Part shown: positions 42,621-52,609 of the stretch, in pieces
Layout: each line of letters opens with the position of its first letter
Numbering within the stretch: the first letter of the stretch is position 1
From: Paeniglutamicibacter quisquiliarum
GTDB lineage: Bacteria; Actinomycetota; Actinomycetes; Actinomycetales; Micrococcaceae
Direction of reading: 5' to 3'
Assembly (NCBI RefSeq): GCF_019084045.1
Contig: NZ_JAHRED010000013.1
Coordinates: forward strand, 1-64,000
DNA length: 64,000 nucleotides
Notes under the pieces: generated by a model
Databases searched by the model: none
What the model was told of the DNA's origin: nothing
Seen by the model: only the letters and a program-made list of their open reading frames with translations
Program-made: the position numbers and the translations under genes

Positions 42621-44495
42621 CTAGTCGGATAACACGTCTAGTGAAAGCGACGTCGGATGGGCATCCGACATGTGCACGGTGTTTTCGGCCACGATCTTGA
42701 TCCTGTCGGCGGCAACCACCCCACCGGTATTTGAGTTCACATCAAAGCGCGGAAAGTTGCTCGACGAAACATCAAGCCGGATCCGGTGCCCGACGGCAAA
42801 GAGATTTGCCGTCGCCGGAGCCTCGACCGTAATGCGGTAAATCTGGTCGGGCTCCAGTAGTTCAGGTTCGGTGTAGGACTCGCGGTAACGCACGCGCATG
42901 ATTCCCTCGGTGAGATTCATGGCAAAACCCTGGGGGAAGTCAAGACTCGGCGGGTACTCGTCGATCAACTTGATGGTCAGGTCCGTGTCGCTGGCCGAGG
43001 ACGAGAGGAAGATCTCGGCCGTCACCCCACCCGCGATGCTCACTTGTTCCCGCAGGGGATCGGTGCGGAACACCAACACATCGGGCCTGGCGCTCAGTGG
43101 CAAGTGCGGTCGGCTTGCTCCGAAGATTTCGTCGCTGGGCACCTGGTCGTAAGCCCCGCCGCGCATGACTGGTTCGCCGCTGGTGACCTGCCCTCCGATG
43201 GTCGGAACCGGGTGGCTCGGGTCAAAGGCGTAGGTGATAGAGGCATCTTGTGAAACCGGTTCGGGGATCAGTCCCCCGTCTGGCGAGCAGTACAGGGTGA
43301 CCCTTTGCGCGTTTTCCGGGGGCCACGAGGCCGCGCGTTCCCATCGGCCGCCATGATCAAGCCGGCCCTGTTGGGTGGCTTTTCCGCTGCCGCCACCCAT
43401 CAGGAAATAGGTGACAGCGGTCCGTTGCACGGTAGTGGTGCTGCGTCCCAGCACCTCATCCATCCAATCAGCCCTAAAATCCAGGTAAGACGGCGCGAGA
43501 TTGCCGTCAAAATATGAGGCAGGGCCAAAGTCGACATCGCCCGCGTAGCTCAGGCAGCGTTTCCCGTGGGTCCAGGGTCCCAGGAGCAGGTAGGCCGGAC
43601 TGGACTTGCGGTCTCCCAGCTGCTGAAAATTCTCAATGGCTGAAGAAATGTAAGGGTCGTACCAGCTGGAGATGTGGAAACTAGGCACATCGGGGAACTT
43701 GTCGTAGGAACCGCGGGCATAGATTGCAGGCTGTGCCCAGTAGTCGTCAAAGTTCTCATGGGCCCACTGCTCCAGCAAATAGCCCTCGTAAGCGGGGGCC
43801 AGGCTCAGCGGTGAACTGCCCCGCCGCCATGGTGTCTGGTGGAACCAGTCCGCCACGTTCAGCGCGGTCAGTCCCGAAGCAATCACGGGATCGACCGTCG
43901 CTTCCGGACTTCGCGCCGCATGGCGGAAGGCCCACGTGGCCTGCTTGAGTTCGAAGGCTCCGCCCATGCGCATGCCCACTTCATAGGCCGAGGAGAATCC
44001 GCCCGAGTCCATGAACATGGCAGCTAGTCCGGTGGGTGCCAAAGCCGCTGCGGCAGTTTGCACATGGGCCGAGTAGGAAACCCCAATCATCAGAACACGC
44101 CCGTCGCACCAAGGCTGCGCCGTGATCCAGGAGATCGTATCCGCCCCGTCCTGTCCCTCGTTGAGGTATTTGACGAACTCACCTTCGGAGCTGCCTCGGC
44201 CGCGGCAGTCCTGACGAATCACGATGTAGCCGCGGTCGACGAAAAAAGCAGCTATTTCTTGCGGCAGCGGTATTGGTTGGTCATGCCTGGACTGATCCGA
44301 ATCCCGGGTTGAACGCTTCCCATAGGGTGTGCGCTCCAACAGTACGGGCCGGGGTTTTTCGCCGGCGTCACCTAGATATACATCGGTGGCAAGCCGGCAT
44401 CCATCACCCATCTCAACCATGAATTCCTGCGGATGGCCGGCGTCCTCAGACAGCAAGGATCTGTCGTCGATATATCTGGTCAACTGTGATCTCAT
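42621..44495 (-). CDS. CocE/NonD family hydrolase (S15 peptidase-like)
   Basis: A 624-residue alpha/beta-hydrolase. The nucleophile elbow GVSYSA (Ser in GxSYxA) lies in GRVLMIGVSYSAHVQ, preceded by the oxyanion region IVIRQDCRGRGSSEGEFV; the catalytic His is in LLLGPWTHGKR. The C-terminal jelly-roll starts near residue 350 and holds VFRTDPLREQVSIAGGVTAE. Family members are cocaine esterase, X-Pro dipeptidyl peptidase and glutaryl acylases; no signal peptide is visible, so it acts in the cytoplasm on an ester or amide. It is divergent from the DUF5937 regulator. Confidence 0.88.
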   Translation of the reverse strand: MRSQLTRYIDDRSLLSEDAGHPQEFMVEMGDGCRLATDVYLGDAGEKPRPVLLERTPYGKRSTRDSDQSRHDQPIPLPQEIAAFFVDRGYIVIRQDCRGRGSSEGEFVKYLNEGQDGADTISWITAQPWCDGRVLMIGVSYSAHVQTAAAALAPTGLAAMFMDSGGFSSAYEVGMRMGGAFELKQATWAFRHAARSPEATVDPVIASGLTALNVADWFHQTPWRRGSSPLSLAPAYEGYLLEQWAHENFDDYWAQPAIYARGSYDKFPDVPSFHISSWYDPYISSAIENFQQLGDRKSSPAYLLLGPWTHGKRCLSYAGDVDFGPASYFDGNLAPSYLDFRADWMDEVLGRSTTTVQRTAVTYFLMGGGSGKATQQGRLDHGGRWERAASWPPENAQRVTLYCSPDGGLIPEPVSQDASITYAFDPSHPVPTIGGQVTSGEPVMRGGAYDQVPSDEIFGASRPHLPLSARPDVLVFRTDPLREQVSIAGGVTAEIFLSSSASDTDLTIKLIDEYPPSLDFPQGFAMNLTEGIMRVRYRESYTEPELLEPDQIYRITVEAPATANLFAVGHRIRLDVSSSNFPRFDVNSNTGGVVAADRIKIVAENTVHMSDAHPTSLSLDVLSD

Positions 44496-44585
44496 TCCTT
44501 GATTTTCACTTCCCGGTGTTACTTTTAGGTTGCGCCGGCGGAGCCCTACATCATGAAGTTAGCCAGTGAACCGGCGATCCGCGCG

Positions 44586-44611
44586 ACAGTTGGCGAAATT
44601 GAGCCAACTGT
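44586..44611. promoter_or_regulatory. perfect inverted repeat in the CocE/regulator intergenic region
   Basis: ACAGTTGGC-GAAATTGA-GCCAACTGT has nine-base perfect arms. It lies 34 bases before the regulator start and 91 bases before the CocE start, so one dimer could control both directions. The DUF5937/ArsR protein is the likely ligand. Confidence 0.65.
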
Positions 44612-44644
44612 TCGTAACAAGGCCGGCATGGCAGAGGAGGTCTC

Positions 44645-45733
44645 ATGGCCATTGCACTTCAATTTGCAGGATTCGACATCAACAACCTGCGCGTATCGGT
44701 CTCCCCCCTGTCCGAACTGATGGCGGTTCTCCACGTCTTGGCGGAACCTGACCATCACTTCGAATCGTCCGCCAAAGTTCAGGCCATCGCGCGAAAGCTG
44801 GACGATCGGCTGATCGCCGAGTTCAACGCTCTCTCGCCCCTGTGGGCTCGGTTCCGCGCACGATTCTTCTTTCCGGTGTCCACCGAACCAAAGCAGAATC
44901 TTGACCTGGAACTCGCTGGCATGGCCGCCCTACCGCTTGAGGCTTTCGTCTCCATGGCGGCCGAAGCCATTCGCGGTTTCAGCAAGGACCTCCCCGCAGC
45001 CCAGCAGCTGCTGCAGGATGAAAAAGTCCGTCGCGAGTTCCTGGATACGTGCCGATCTCGATCTTTGGGACGATTCGAGCTGGCCGAACAACTTCTGAAT
45101 GACCCGGAGCAGTTCAGGCAAAGGATCATCGAATTCTGCCTGGATTGTTGGAATTCGTTCTTCAAGATGGAGTGGGACGATCTCGCCCTCTCCGTCGGCC
45201 GCGCAGCGGCCCAACTCGCGGGCAAGCTGAATCAAACCGACCCCATTGCGACGATCGCGTCACTCAGTGTCACCGCCAAGGCCTTTCGCGGAGCGTCCGA
45301 GGTTCGCTTCGACAAGCTCCAACAGCGCAGGGTCAAGATGGCCGAACGCGAGCTGCTGCTCGTCCCTTCACGTTGGATCGGAAACCATCTCACGGTTAAG
45401 GACAATGCCGGATACCCGGTCATTGTCCATTTTCCAGCGCAGACACGGCAGGAGGACCTCCTGCAGATCCATCAGATGCGTGGCAGGCTCAGCGCGCTCA
45501 GCGCCGATTCCCGGATGGAACTGTTCCGGCACATTTCGGCCGAACCCATGACGACCTCCGAACTTGCCGTCCGGCTTGGTCAGCCTGCGGCACAGATATC
45601 CCGATCCCTGCGGGTGCTGCGCGAAGCCGGACTCGTGGTCTCGGACCGCAACGGGAAGCTGGTTTACCACCGCATCGACACGGCAACGGTGCTCAGGATG
45701 GGTCCGGACCTGCTGGCCACACTGACCAGATGA
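44645..45733 (+). CDS. DUF5937/ArsR-type winged-helix regulator
   Basis: A 362-residue protein. The first 260 residues are the DUF5937 domain (SVSPLSELMAVLHVLAEPDH near the start), of unknown fold role and probably a ligand-sensing part. The C-terminal 80 residues are an ArsR-like winged helix: LSADSRMELFRHISAEPMTT, then AQISRSLRVLREAGLVVSDR. AGAGGAGG lies six bases before the ATG. It is divergent from the CocE hydrolase and followed by an AbgT transporter, so it may sense the substrate of that pair. Confidence 0.88.
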   Translation: MAIALQFAGFDINNLRVSVSPLSELMAVLHVLAEPDHHFESSAKVQAIARKLDDRLIAEFNALSPLWARFRARFFFPVSTEPKQNLDLELAGMAALPLEAFVSMAAEAIRGFSKDLPAAQQLLQDEKVRREFLDTCRSRSLGRFELAEQLLNDPEQFRQRIIEFCLDCWNSFFKMEWDDLALSVGRAAAQLAGKLNQTDPIATIASLSVTAKAFRGASEVRFDKLQQRRVKMAERELLLVPSRWIGNHLTVKDNAGYPVIVHFPAQTRQEDLLQIHQMRGRLSALSADSRMELFRHISAEPMTTSELAVRLGQPAAQISRSLRVLREAGLVVSDRNGKLVYHRIDTATVLRMGPDLLATLTR

Positions 45734-45987
45734 CTTCCGCCTACAGGGCGGCACCTTCCCGACGTCGGCGAATGGTGGGCATCATTGGTGTGCATTCATG
45801 GACCCGTCCATATGCATCTCGCAGGACAGTTTCCAAATCCTTGCCGCAACTTCCGGAACGATTGTCGAAAATTGGATAATCATCTCCCAGCACCGCGGTG
45901 CTTGTAATACAAATCACGGGTGGGGTTTTCGATTCCCACGCTACTGGGCAATCCGCGGCTCAGGGTTACCGCACTACTGGAGGATCC

Positions 45988-47544
45988 ATGACCATCACCA
46001 AAATCGGAGGCCGGAGCGAATCGCTCGGGCTCCGTTTGCTCGCCAGCGTGGAAAGGGCAGGCAATGCACTGCCGCATCCGTTCTGGCTGTTCTGGATTCT
46101 CTTCGGCGTGCTTGCCGTCGCCAGCTGGATATTGTCGAGCGCAGGGGTGCGCGTCACGGATCCCGCGACCGGAGAGACTGTCGGGGTCAACAATGCGTTG
46201 AGCGTCGAGGCCATTCGCTCCCTGCTGACCGGCGCGGAGGAATCCTTCGTCACGTTTGGGCCGCTGGGGACGGTGCTGATCGTCATGCTGGGCGTTGCAG
46301 TGGCGGACAGGTCCGGACTCTTTGAAGTAATTGCCCGACGTGCGCTAAGCAATGTGTCGCCGCGTTCCGTCGTATTTGCCGTTGCTCTGGGCGGCGCGCT
46401 TTCCAAGTTCCTCTCCGACTCCGCCTACGTGGTGTTGATTCCGCTGGGCGCGGTGGCTTTTAAAGCCGTAGGCCGCTCTCCGATGCTGGGCATGATCGTA
46501 GCCTTCGTCTCGATCAATGCAGCCGGAGATGCCAATCCACTGATCGCCCCCGGCGATGTGGTCTTTGCAAAGGTAGCCACCGAGGCCGCCCACCTCATCG
46601 ATCCGAGTGTCACCGTTCGAGCCACGGACAACATGTACTTCACGACGGTCTCAGCCATAGTGTTGGCGATTACGGTCACCCTGGTCACCGAGCTGATCCT
46701 GAAGAAGCGTGAGCACACCCTGGTGGTCGACACCGAGCAGGCCGACACGGCGGCAATGTCCGCCATGGCCCCCAGCGCCCTGCTCTCCGACGAGCAGGAA
46801 CGCCGTGGACTGCGCGTCACGGGACTCTCCGCGGTGGCCTTCCTCGCGCTGCTGGCCGCGGCCATCATTCCTGCGGGATCACCGCTGCGTGGAGCGGGCG
46901 GGGAGTTCCTGGAATCGCCGTTTCTGGACGGCATAGCATTCTTCCTGTCGATGTTCTTTCTGGTTCTGGGCACGGCTTTCGCCTCTGGTTCCCGGCAACT
47001 GGACTCCGCCTCAGACATCCCTCGCTTTATGGCCGACGGCGTTCGTTCGATTGCGCCGCTGATCGTCCTGTTCTTTGCCGTCTCCCAGTTTTTGGCGTTG
47101 TTCAAGTTCACGAAAATCAGCACCGTAGTGGCCGTGGTCGGTTCCGATGCCATTCAAGGCCTGGGGATCAACAGCGTTGGCCTCTTCTTGATTGTTGTGG
47201 TCTGCATCGCGGTCCTTAACCTGATGATCACTTCCGGTCAGGCCCTGTGGGCGCTCGTTGCACCGGTCATCGTCCCGATGATGATGCTGCTCGGGACGAA
47301 TCCTGCCACCACTATGGCGCTCTACCGCATCGCCGATTCGTGCACCAATTCCATCACCCCGATGAGCACCAGCTTCGTTCTCTGTGTGGGCTACCTCCAA
47401 ACGCTGAACAAGAAGGCGGGCATAGGCACGCTGATCTCCTTCACGTTGCCGTGTGCGTTGATCATGTTCGTGGTGTGGCTCGGTTTGTTCCTCGCCTGGT
47501 GGGCGCTGGGCATTCCGCTCGGTCCCGGTGCCCCGGTGCGGTAG
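45988..47544 (+). CDS. AbgT family transporter
   Basis: A 518-residue membrane protein of the AbgT family, which takes up p-aminobenzoyl-glutamate or exports sulfonamides. VERAGNALPHPFWLFWILFG is the family start, SKFLSDSAYVVLIPLGAVAF and NAAGDANPLIAPGD form hairpin 1, and DSCTNSITPMSTSFVLCVGY the second binding hairpin. The substrate could be an aminoacyl compound cleaved by the CocE hydrolase, by analogy with abgT next to abgA/B amidohydrolases. GGAGG lies just upstream of the ATG. A 254-base gap separates it from the regulator. Confidence 0.9.
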   Translation: MTITKIGGRSESLGLRLLASVERAGNALPHPFWLFWILFGVLAVASWILSSAGVRVTDPATGETVGVNNALSVEAIRSLLTGAEESFVTFGPLGTVLIVMLGVAVADRSGLFEVIARRALSNVSPRSVVFAVALGGALSKFLSDSAYVVLIPLGAVAFKAVGRSPMLGMIVAFVSINAAGDANPLIAPGDVVFAKVATEAAHLIDPSVTVRATDNMYFTTVSAIVLAITVTLVTELILKKREHTLVVDTEQADTAAMSAMAPSALLSDEQERRGLRVTGLSAVAFLALLAAAIIPAGSPLRGAGGEFLESPFLDGIAFFLSMFFLVLGTAFASGSRQLDSASDIPRFMADGVRSIAPLIVLFFAVSQFLALFKFTKISTVVAVVGSDAIQGLGINSVGLFLIVVVCIAVLNLMITSGQALWALVAPVIVPMMMLLGTNPATTMALYRIADSCTNSITPMSTSFVLCVGYLQTLNKKAGIGTLISFTLPCALIMFVVWLGLFLAWWALGIPLGPGAPVR

Positions 47545-48053
47545 CGCGGGCGACAACCGGCCGCCTGCGGCTCGATGCCGGGGGCAGGTTCAAGGGATGA
47601 AACCAAAGGGATCATCAGTTGCTGGGCCCACTTTCCGGGTCGGAACTGGCGTGGCCGCAAGGACCATTCCACCGATCGCGGACTTCCAGCGCCCCACTTT
47701 CCCCGGAGGATCCGCCCATGGATCCCGGCCCGACAGCGATCGTCGCTGCCTTCTCGACGTTCCTTGGGGCCCAAGGGGCCGACCTCCCCGGCGGGAACTT
47801 GGATGACTTGGTCCACGGGAACGGACTCCCCACCGTTGTGAGCTATGCAATGCACTGTTTCGTGGAGCCCCGCGGTCGGCAGCAAAACGACGATCTTGGC
47901 TCCGGAGGCCTTGGCGGGTGATGCCAAAGAACACTCCATCATGACTAGCCAGACGTCACTGGCAGGAGTGGGCTACATAGAAGCTGCCCTCTGGCAGTCC
48001 TCCACGGGGAGTGTTTCGGTTCCACGCGGCGTCCCCATTTGCAGGTGGTAGCC
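47545..48053. other. unassigned region before the IS481 remnant
   Basis: The minus strand stays open over 47391-47942 (including KIVVLLPTAGLHETVHC) with moderate GC bias at third positions, but it runs into the AbgT gene, shows no ribosome site and no family I recognise. I therefore do not call it a gene. The arms at 48054-48067 and 48088-48101 (CCAGCTGGTGGGCT and AGCCCACGAGCTGG) form a near-perfect hairpin at the broken end of the IS481 fragment. Confidence 0.35.
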
Positions 48054-48109
48054 CCAGCTGGTGGGCTCCGGTTACCAGGCTTAGGGAAGCCCACGAGCTG
48101 GTCGGCCCG

Positions 48110-48507
48110 GTGACCCAGTCCTGCCAGGCGAGCCGGGGCATCCCGTACCGGGAGAGGACCTTGTGGACGGTGGAGGGGTGCAGGCCCAGCAGGTAGCCGA
48201 TCCTGGCGGGGCCCCAGCGCCGGTTCACCCGCAGCCCGATGATCCGCCGTTCGGTGCGCACGCGGGTGCGCCGCGGGGACCGGGCGGGTCGGCTGGAGCG
48301 GTCCTGCATCCCGTCCTCGCCGTGCTCGCGGTAGCGGGAGGCCCAGCGGGCGGCGGTGGTGACGGAGACCTGGAACCGCTCGGCCGCCCGGCGCAGCGGC
48401 CAGCGGTCCTCCACGATGCACCGGGCCGGCAGCAGGCGGCCCTTGGGCGCGAGGATGGCATTATCATGGGACATGAAGAAGACCTCCGGGATGTCGTGAA
48501 CGTTGTC
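48110..48507 (-). pseudogene. IS481 family transposase fragment
   Basis: From ATG 48474 the minus strand encodes the N-terminal DNA-binding part of an IS481 transposase: AAERFQVSVTTAARWASRY, MQDRSSRPARSPRRTR and RRIIGLRVNRRWGPARIGY, then GLHPSTVHKVL. After WQDWVTG (about 48110) the similarity stops, so the DDE catalytic domain is missing and the element is dead. The left end TGTTTGCGACAACGTTCACG (about 48488-48513) resembles the IS481 terminal repeat. GGAGG lies eight bases before the ATG. Confidence 0.8.
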
Positions 48508-48537
48508 GCAAACACCACTTCACTTGGAGGTCTTCTT
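48476..48537 (-). repeat. inverted repeat covering the transposase ribosome site
   Basis: On the minus strand an upstream AAGAAGACCTCC (48526-48537) can pair over 12 bases with the ribosome site GGAGGTCTTCTT (48476-48487) in front of the transposase ATG. Read-through transcripts would fold this hairpin and hide the ribosome site. Confidence 0.65.
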
Positions 48538-48586
48538 TTTGTCATTCAGCCACGCCGCAAGTCCCCAACGACCGTGGTCAATACAC

Positions 48587-49351
48587 CTAGCCCGTCGTGA
48601 CGGCCAGTGCCGCGGAAAGCTGGGCCGTGGCTGCACGAAGGTGCGGAATCGCCCGGGAGGTGAACTCGTCAGTCACGCGGGTGACGGGCCCGGAGACGGA
48701 GATGGCCATCGGCGTCGGCGCGCCCGGGACCGACATGCCCAGGCAACGCACTCCCAGTTCCTGCTCTTCCTCGTCGATGGCATAACCGCGGGAGCGCACC
48801 AGTTCGAGTTCGTCGAAGAGCTGGTGCATGGTTGTGATGGTCTTGGGCGTGTGGGCGGGCATGCCGGCCTGGTTGACCAGCCGCTGGACCCGGTCGTTAT
48901 CCAGCACCGCCAAAATGGCCTTGCCCACGCTCGTGCCGTGCAGCGAGGAGCGACGTCCGACCTCGGTGATCATGCGCATCGCGTGCGGCGACTGGGCCTG
49001 GGAAATGTAGGTGACCATGTCGCCGTCGAGCACCGCGATGCTGGCGGATTCGCCCAGCTCGTTCACCAGGTTCTGCAGGATGGGCGTGGACAGGGCCCCC
49101 AGCTGGCGGTTGGCGACCTCGCCCAGGCGGATCAGCCGCGGTCCCAGCGCGTAGCGGCGGTTGTTCAGCTGGCGGACGTATCCAATGCCGACCAGGGTGC
49201 GCAGCAGCCTGTGGATGGTGGGAAGCGGAAGCGGGGTGTCCATGGCAAGTTCACTCAGGGCCGCCTCCCCGCCGGCCCGGCCAATGAGTTCAAGGAGCTC
49301 GAAGGCGCGCTCGACGGATTGGACGCCCGATGTCGTCTTTACTTCAGCCAC
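48587..49351 (-). CDS. IclR family transcriptional regulator
   Basis: A 254-residue regulator. The winged helix is SVERAFELLELIGRAGGEAA, SELAMDTPLPLPTIHRLLRT; the effector domain holds GSSLHGTSVGKAILAV-like SSLHGTSVGKAILAVLDND and GYAIDEEEQELGVRCLGMSV. It resembles AllR-type glyoxylate/allantoin sensors, in keeping with the ureide and glyoxylate genes it is divergent from. The start is GTG 49351 with CAGGAG upstream. Binding near 49534-49550 would control the malic enzyme operon. Confidence 0.9.
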   Translation of the reverse strand: MAEVKTTSGVQSVERAFELLELIGRAGGEAALSELAMDTPLPLPTIHRLLRTLVGIGYVRQLNNRRYALGPRLIRLGEVANRQLGALSTPILQNLVNELGESASIAVLDGDMVTYISQAQSPHAMRMITEVGRRSSLHGTSVGKAILAVLDNDRVQRLVNQAGMPAHTPKTITTMHQLFDELELVRSRGYAIDEEEQELGVRCLGMSVPGAPTPMAISVSGPVTRVTDEFTSRAIPHLRAATAQLSAALAVTTG

Positions 49352-49533
49352 GGCGATGCTCCTGGGTCTGCTGGTGCGCGGGCGGGACCGTCAAAAGGTC
49401 CCGCAAACGGTCAAGTCTTGTGATGCAACACTACCGGAACCCTGGCCTGTTCTTCCACGATCCGAAACTTTGGTGCAAAATTCCCGTGACCCACTCCACA
49501 TAAGTGCTTGTAATTTCACTCCGCAGATAATAG

Positions 49534-49550
49534 TATCCACTATACGGAAA
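49534..49550 (+). promoter_or_regulatory. candidate IclR operator before malic enzyme
   Basis: TATCCACTATACGGAAA is an imperfect dyad with TCC/GGA arms around a 7-base centre, the pattern of many IclR boxes. It ends 19 bases before the malic enzyme start and is AT-rich compared with its surroundings. Confidence 0.45.
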
Positions 49551-49569
49551 CTTTTTTCAGGAGGACGAT

Positions 49570-50958
49570 ATGGCTGTACCTAGCCCGGGATATTCACTGA
49601 CGCTGCGTGTCCAAACGCCCGTCTCGATCACTGCAACCAGCGAACTGGCCGCGGCCGTGGGCCGCGCCGGAGGGTCGATCACGGCACTTGACGTGGCCGA
49701 ATCCGGCCATGACCACATGGTCGTCGACGTCAGCTGCAACACCACCGACGCCGCACACGGCCAGTCCGTCCGCGACGCCCTCGATGCGCTGGACGGCGTG
49801 AACGTCCGCAACGTCTCGGATCGCACCTTCCTCATGCACCTGGGCGGCAAGCTCGAGGTCGTCCCGAAGGTGGCCCTGCGCAACCGCGACGACCTCTCCC
49901 GCGCCTACACCCCCGGGGTGGCCCGCGTGTGCATGGCCATTGCCGAGAACCCCGAGGACGCCCGCAACCTCACCATCAAGCGCAACACCATTGCCGTGGT
50001 CACCGACGGCTCCGCCGTCCTGGGCCTGGGCAACATCGGCCCGGCCGCCGCGCTTCCGGTCATGGAAGGCAAGGCCGCGCTGTTCAAGCAGTTCGCCAAC
50101 GTCGATGCCTGGCCGGTCTGCCTGGACACCCAGGACACCGAGGAGATCATCATGATCGTCAAGGCGCTCGCCCCGGTCTACGGCGGCGTGAACCTCGAGG
50201 ACATCGCCGCACCGCGCTGCTTCGAGATCGAGGCCCGCCTGCGCGAGGAACTCGACATCCCGGTCTTCCACGACGACCAGCACGGCACCGCCATCGTCAC
50301 CCTCGCCGCGTTGACCAACGCGCTGTTGGTGGTCGGCAAGCAGATCGACAAGGTCCGCATCGTCGTCTCCGGCGTCGGCGCAGCGGGCAACGCCATCATC
50401 CAGCTCCTGGCCGCCCGCGGCGCCAAGAACATCATCGCCGCCGGCCGCAACGGCGCCATCAGCCGCACCGATGTCTCCGCCGACCCGCACCGCCAGTGGC
50501 TGGCCGACAACACCAACCCGGAGCAGTTCACCGGAACGCTCAAGGAAGCCATGGTTGGCGCCGACGTCTTCATCGGCGTCTCCGCCCCCAACGTCCTGGA
50601 CGAGGCGGACATCGAGGCCATGAACGAGAACGCCATCGTCTTCGCCATGGCCAACCCCGACCCGGAGGTCGACCCGGCCGCCGCCGGCCGCCACGCCGCC
50701 GTGGTCGCCACGGGCCGTTCCGACTTCCCGAACCAGATCAACAACGTGTTGGCCTTCCCGGGCTTCTTTCGCGGACTGCTCGACGCACGCGTTTCAGACA
50801 TCACCGACGAAATGTTGTTGGCTGCAGCCGATGCCATTTCCGCCCGGGTAAGCCAAGATGAACTCAACCCAGGTTTCATCATTCCCTCCGTCTTCGACCC
50901 GCACGTGGCCGCAGACGTTGCCGAGGCCGTCTCCTCCGCGGCAGCGAAGAACAAGTAG
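49570..50958 (+). CDS. NAD-dependent malic enzyme with N-terminal ACT-like domain
   Basis: A 462-residue oxidative decarboxylase turning malate into pyruvate. Residues 1-80 form an ACT-like regulatory domain ([20 protein letters not shown]). The catalytic part has [45 protein letters not shown] with the metal ligands, and [20 protein letters not shown] for NAD. AGGAGGACGAT precedes the ATG. It leads the operon with malate synthase, so malate formed from glyoxylate can go directly to pyruvate. Confidence 0.93.
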   Translation: MAVPSPGYSLTLRVQTPVSITATSELAAAVGRAGGSITALDVAESGHDHMVVDVSCNTTDAAHGQSVRDALDALDGVNVRNVSDRTFLMHLGGKLEVVPKVALRNRDDLSRAYTPGVARVCMAIAENPEDARNLTIKRNTIAVVTDGSAVLGLGNIGPAAALPVMEGKAALFKQFANVDAWPVCLDTQDTEEIIMIVKALAPVYGGVNLEDIAAPRCFEIEARLREELDIPVFHDDQHGTAIVTLAALTNALLVVGKQIDKVRIVVSGVGAAGNAIIQLLAARGAKNIIAAGRNGAISRTDVSADPHRQWLADNTNPEQFTGTLKEAMVGADVFIGVSAPNVLDEADIEAMNENAIVFAMANPDPEVDPAAAGRHAAVVATGRSDFPNQINNVLAFPGFFRGLLDARVSDITDEMLLAAADAISARVSQDELNPGFIIPSVFDPHVAADVAEAVSSAAAKNK

Positions 50959-50980
50959 CAAGAAAGTCTGGTCCACCACG

Positions 50981-52609
50981 ATGAGCATCACACTGACCCA
51001 CACCCCGTCCGTTGCCAAGGCCGATGAGATCCTCTCCGCCGAGGCGCTGGCCTTCGTCTTGAAGTTGCACGAGAAGTTCACCGGAACCCGCGAGGAGCTG
51101 CTTGAGGCACGCACCAGGGCCCGTGCCGAGGTCGCCAAGACCGGCACCATGGACTTCGACCCGGCCACCGCGCAGGTCCGCGCCGGCGACTGGAAGGTCG
51201 CCCCGGCGCCGGCCGCCCTGCAGGACCGACGCGTGGAAATCACCGGCCCGGCTTCCCCGGCCAAGATGGCCATCAACGCGCTGAACTCCGGTGCCAAGGT
51301 CTGGCTTGCGGACCTCGAGGATGCCTCGACCCCGACCTGGCACAACGTCATCGACGCGCTGGTGAACCTCACCGAGGCGGCCGCCGGCACGCTGTCCTTC
51401 GAGGACGCGGGCAACGGCAAGTCCTACGCGCTGCGCACCGACGCACCGCTGGCCACCGTCGTGGTCCGCCCGCGCGGCTGGCACCTGCCGGAGGCCAACG
51501 TGCTCATCAACGGCGCACCGGCAATCGGAGCGCTGGTCGACTTCGGCCTGCATTTCTTCCACAACGCCAAGGTGTTGGCAGAGTCGGGCCAGGGCCCGTT
51601 CTACTACCTGCCCAAGATGGAGTCCTACCTCGAGTCCCGACTGTGGAACGAGGTGTTCGCCTTCGCCGAGGCGGAACTGGGCATCGAACACGGCACCATC
51701 CGCGCCACCATGCTCATCGAAACCATCCCGGCCGCGTTCCAGATGGACGAGATGCTCTACGAGCTGCGCGACTACGCCTCGGGCCTGAATGCCGGTCGCT
51801 GGGACTACCTCTTCTCCATCATCAAGTACTTCCGCGAGGCCGGCGAAAAGTTCGTCATGCCCGACCGCGCCGACGTGGCCATGACGGCGCCGATGATGCG
51901 CGCCTACACCGAACTGCTGGTGCAGACCTGCCACAAGCGCGGCGCCTTTGCGATGGGCGGCATGGCCGCCGTCATCCCGAACCGCCGCGAACCGGAGGTC
52001 ACCGCAGCCGCGTTCGAGAAGGTCCGGGCCGACAAGACCCGCGAGGCCAACGACGGCTTCGACGGCTCCTGGGTGGCGCACCCGGACCTGGTCCCGATCT
52101 GCGTGGAGGTCTTCGACTCCGTGCTCGGCGCGAAGCCCAACCAGATCGACCGCCAGCGCCCCGAGGTCGCCGTCACCGCCGAGGCACTGCTCGACGTCGC
52201 CTCGGCACCGGGCTCGGTCACCGAGGCCGGGGTCAACACCAACCTTTACGTGGCCGTCGCCTACACCGCGGTCTGGCTCTCGGGCAACGGGGCCGTGGCC
52301 ATCCACAACCTCATGGAGGACGCGGCAACCGCCGAGATCTCCCGGTCGCAGATCTGGCAGCAGATCCGCAATAAGGTCGTCGCCGCCGACACCGGCAACA
52401 CCATCACCGCCGAGCTCGTCGCCAAGGCACTCGAGGTCCAGGTCGAGAAGCTGCGCGGCGAGGTCAACGACGAGGAAGCCTTCGCCGCGTACTACGCCCC
52501 CGCGGCAGACCTCATCGGCCGCCTGGTCTCCGGGCGCGACGAGGACTTCGAGGACTTCCTCACGCTGCCTGCCTACCGCCTGCTAAGCACCGAGCTGGTG
52601 GCAAAATGA
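50981..52609 (+). CDS. aceB: malate synthase A
   Basis: A 542-residue malate synthase A condensing glyoxylate and acetyl-CoA. [60 protein letters not shown] and [20 protein letters not shown] are the family blocks with the active-site Arg, Glu and Asp; [18 protein letters not shown] is also typical. Length agrees with isoform A. No isocitrate lyase is adjacent, so the glyoxylate more likely comes from ureide breakdown. It lies 22 bases after malic enzyme, with only a weak ribosome site. Confidence 0.95.
   Translation: MSITLTHTPSVAKADEILSAEALAFVLKLHEKFTGTREELLEARTRARAEVAKTGTMDFDPATAQVRAGDWKVAPAPAALQDRRVEITGPASPAKMAINALNSGAKVWLADLEDASTPTWHNVIDALVNLTEAAAGTLSFEDAGNGKSYALRTDAPLATVVVRPRGWHLPEANVLINGAPAIGALVDFGLHFFHNAKVLAESGQGPFYYLPKMESYLESRLWNEVFAFAEAELGIEHGTIRATMLIETIPAAFQMDEMLYELRDYASGLNAGRWDYLFSIIKYFREAGEKFVMPDRADVAMTAPMMRAYTELLVQTCHKRGAFAMGGMAAVIPNRREPEVTAAAFEKVRADKTREANDGFDGSWVAHPDLVPICVEVFDSVLGAKPNQIDRQRPEVAVTAEALLDVASAPGSVTEAGVNTNLYVAVAYTAVWLSGNGAVAIHNLMEDAATAEISRSQIWQQIRNKVVAADTGNTITAELVAKALEVQVEKLRGEVNDEEAFAAYYAPAADLIGRLVSGRDEDFEDFLTLPAYRLLSTELVAK

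Noticed and set aside
47391-47942. Possible minus-strand gene after AbgT
   Set aside because: It overlaps the AbgT coding end, lacks a ribosome site, has only moderate third-position GC bias and matches no family I know.
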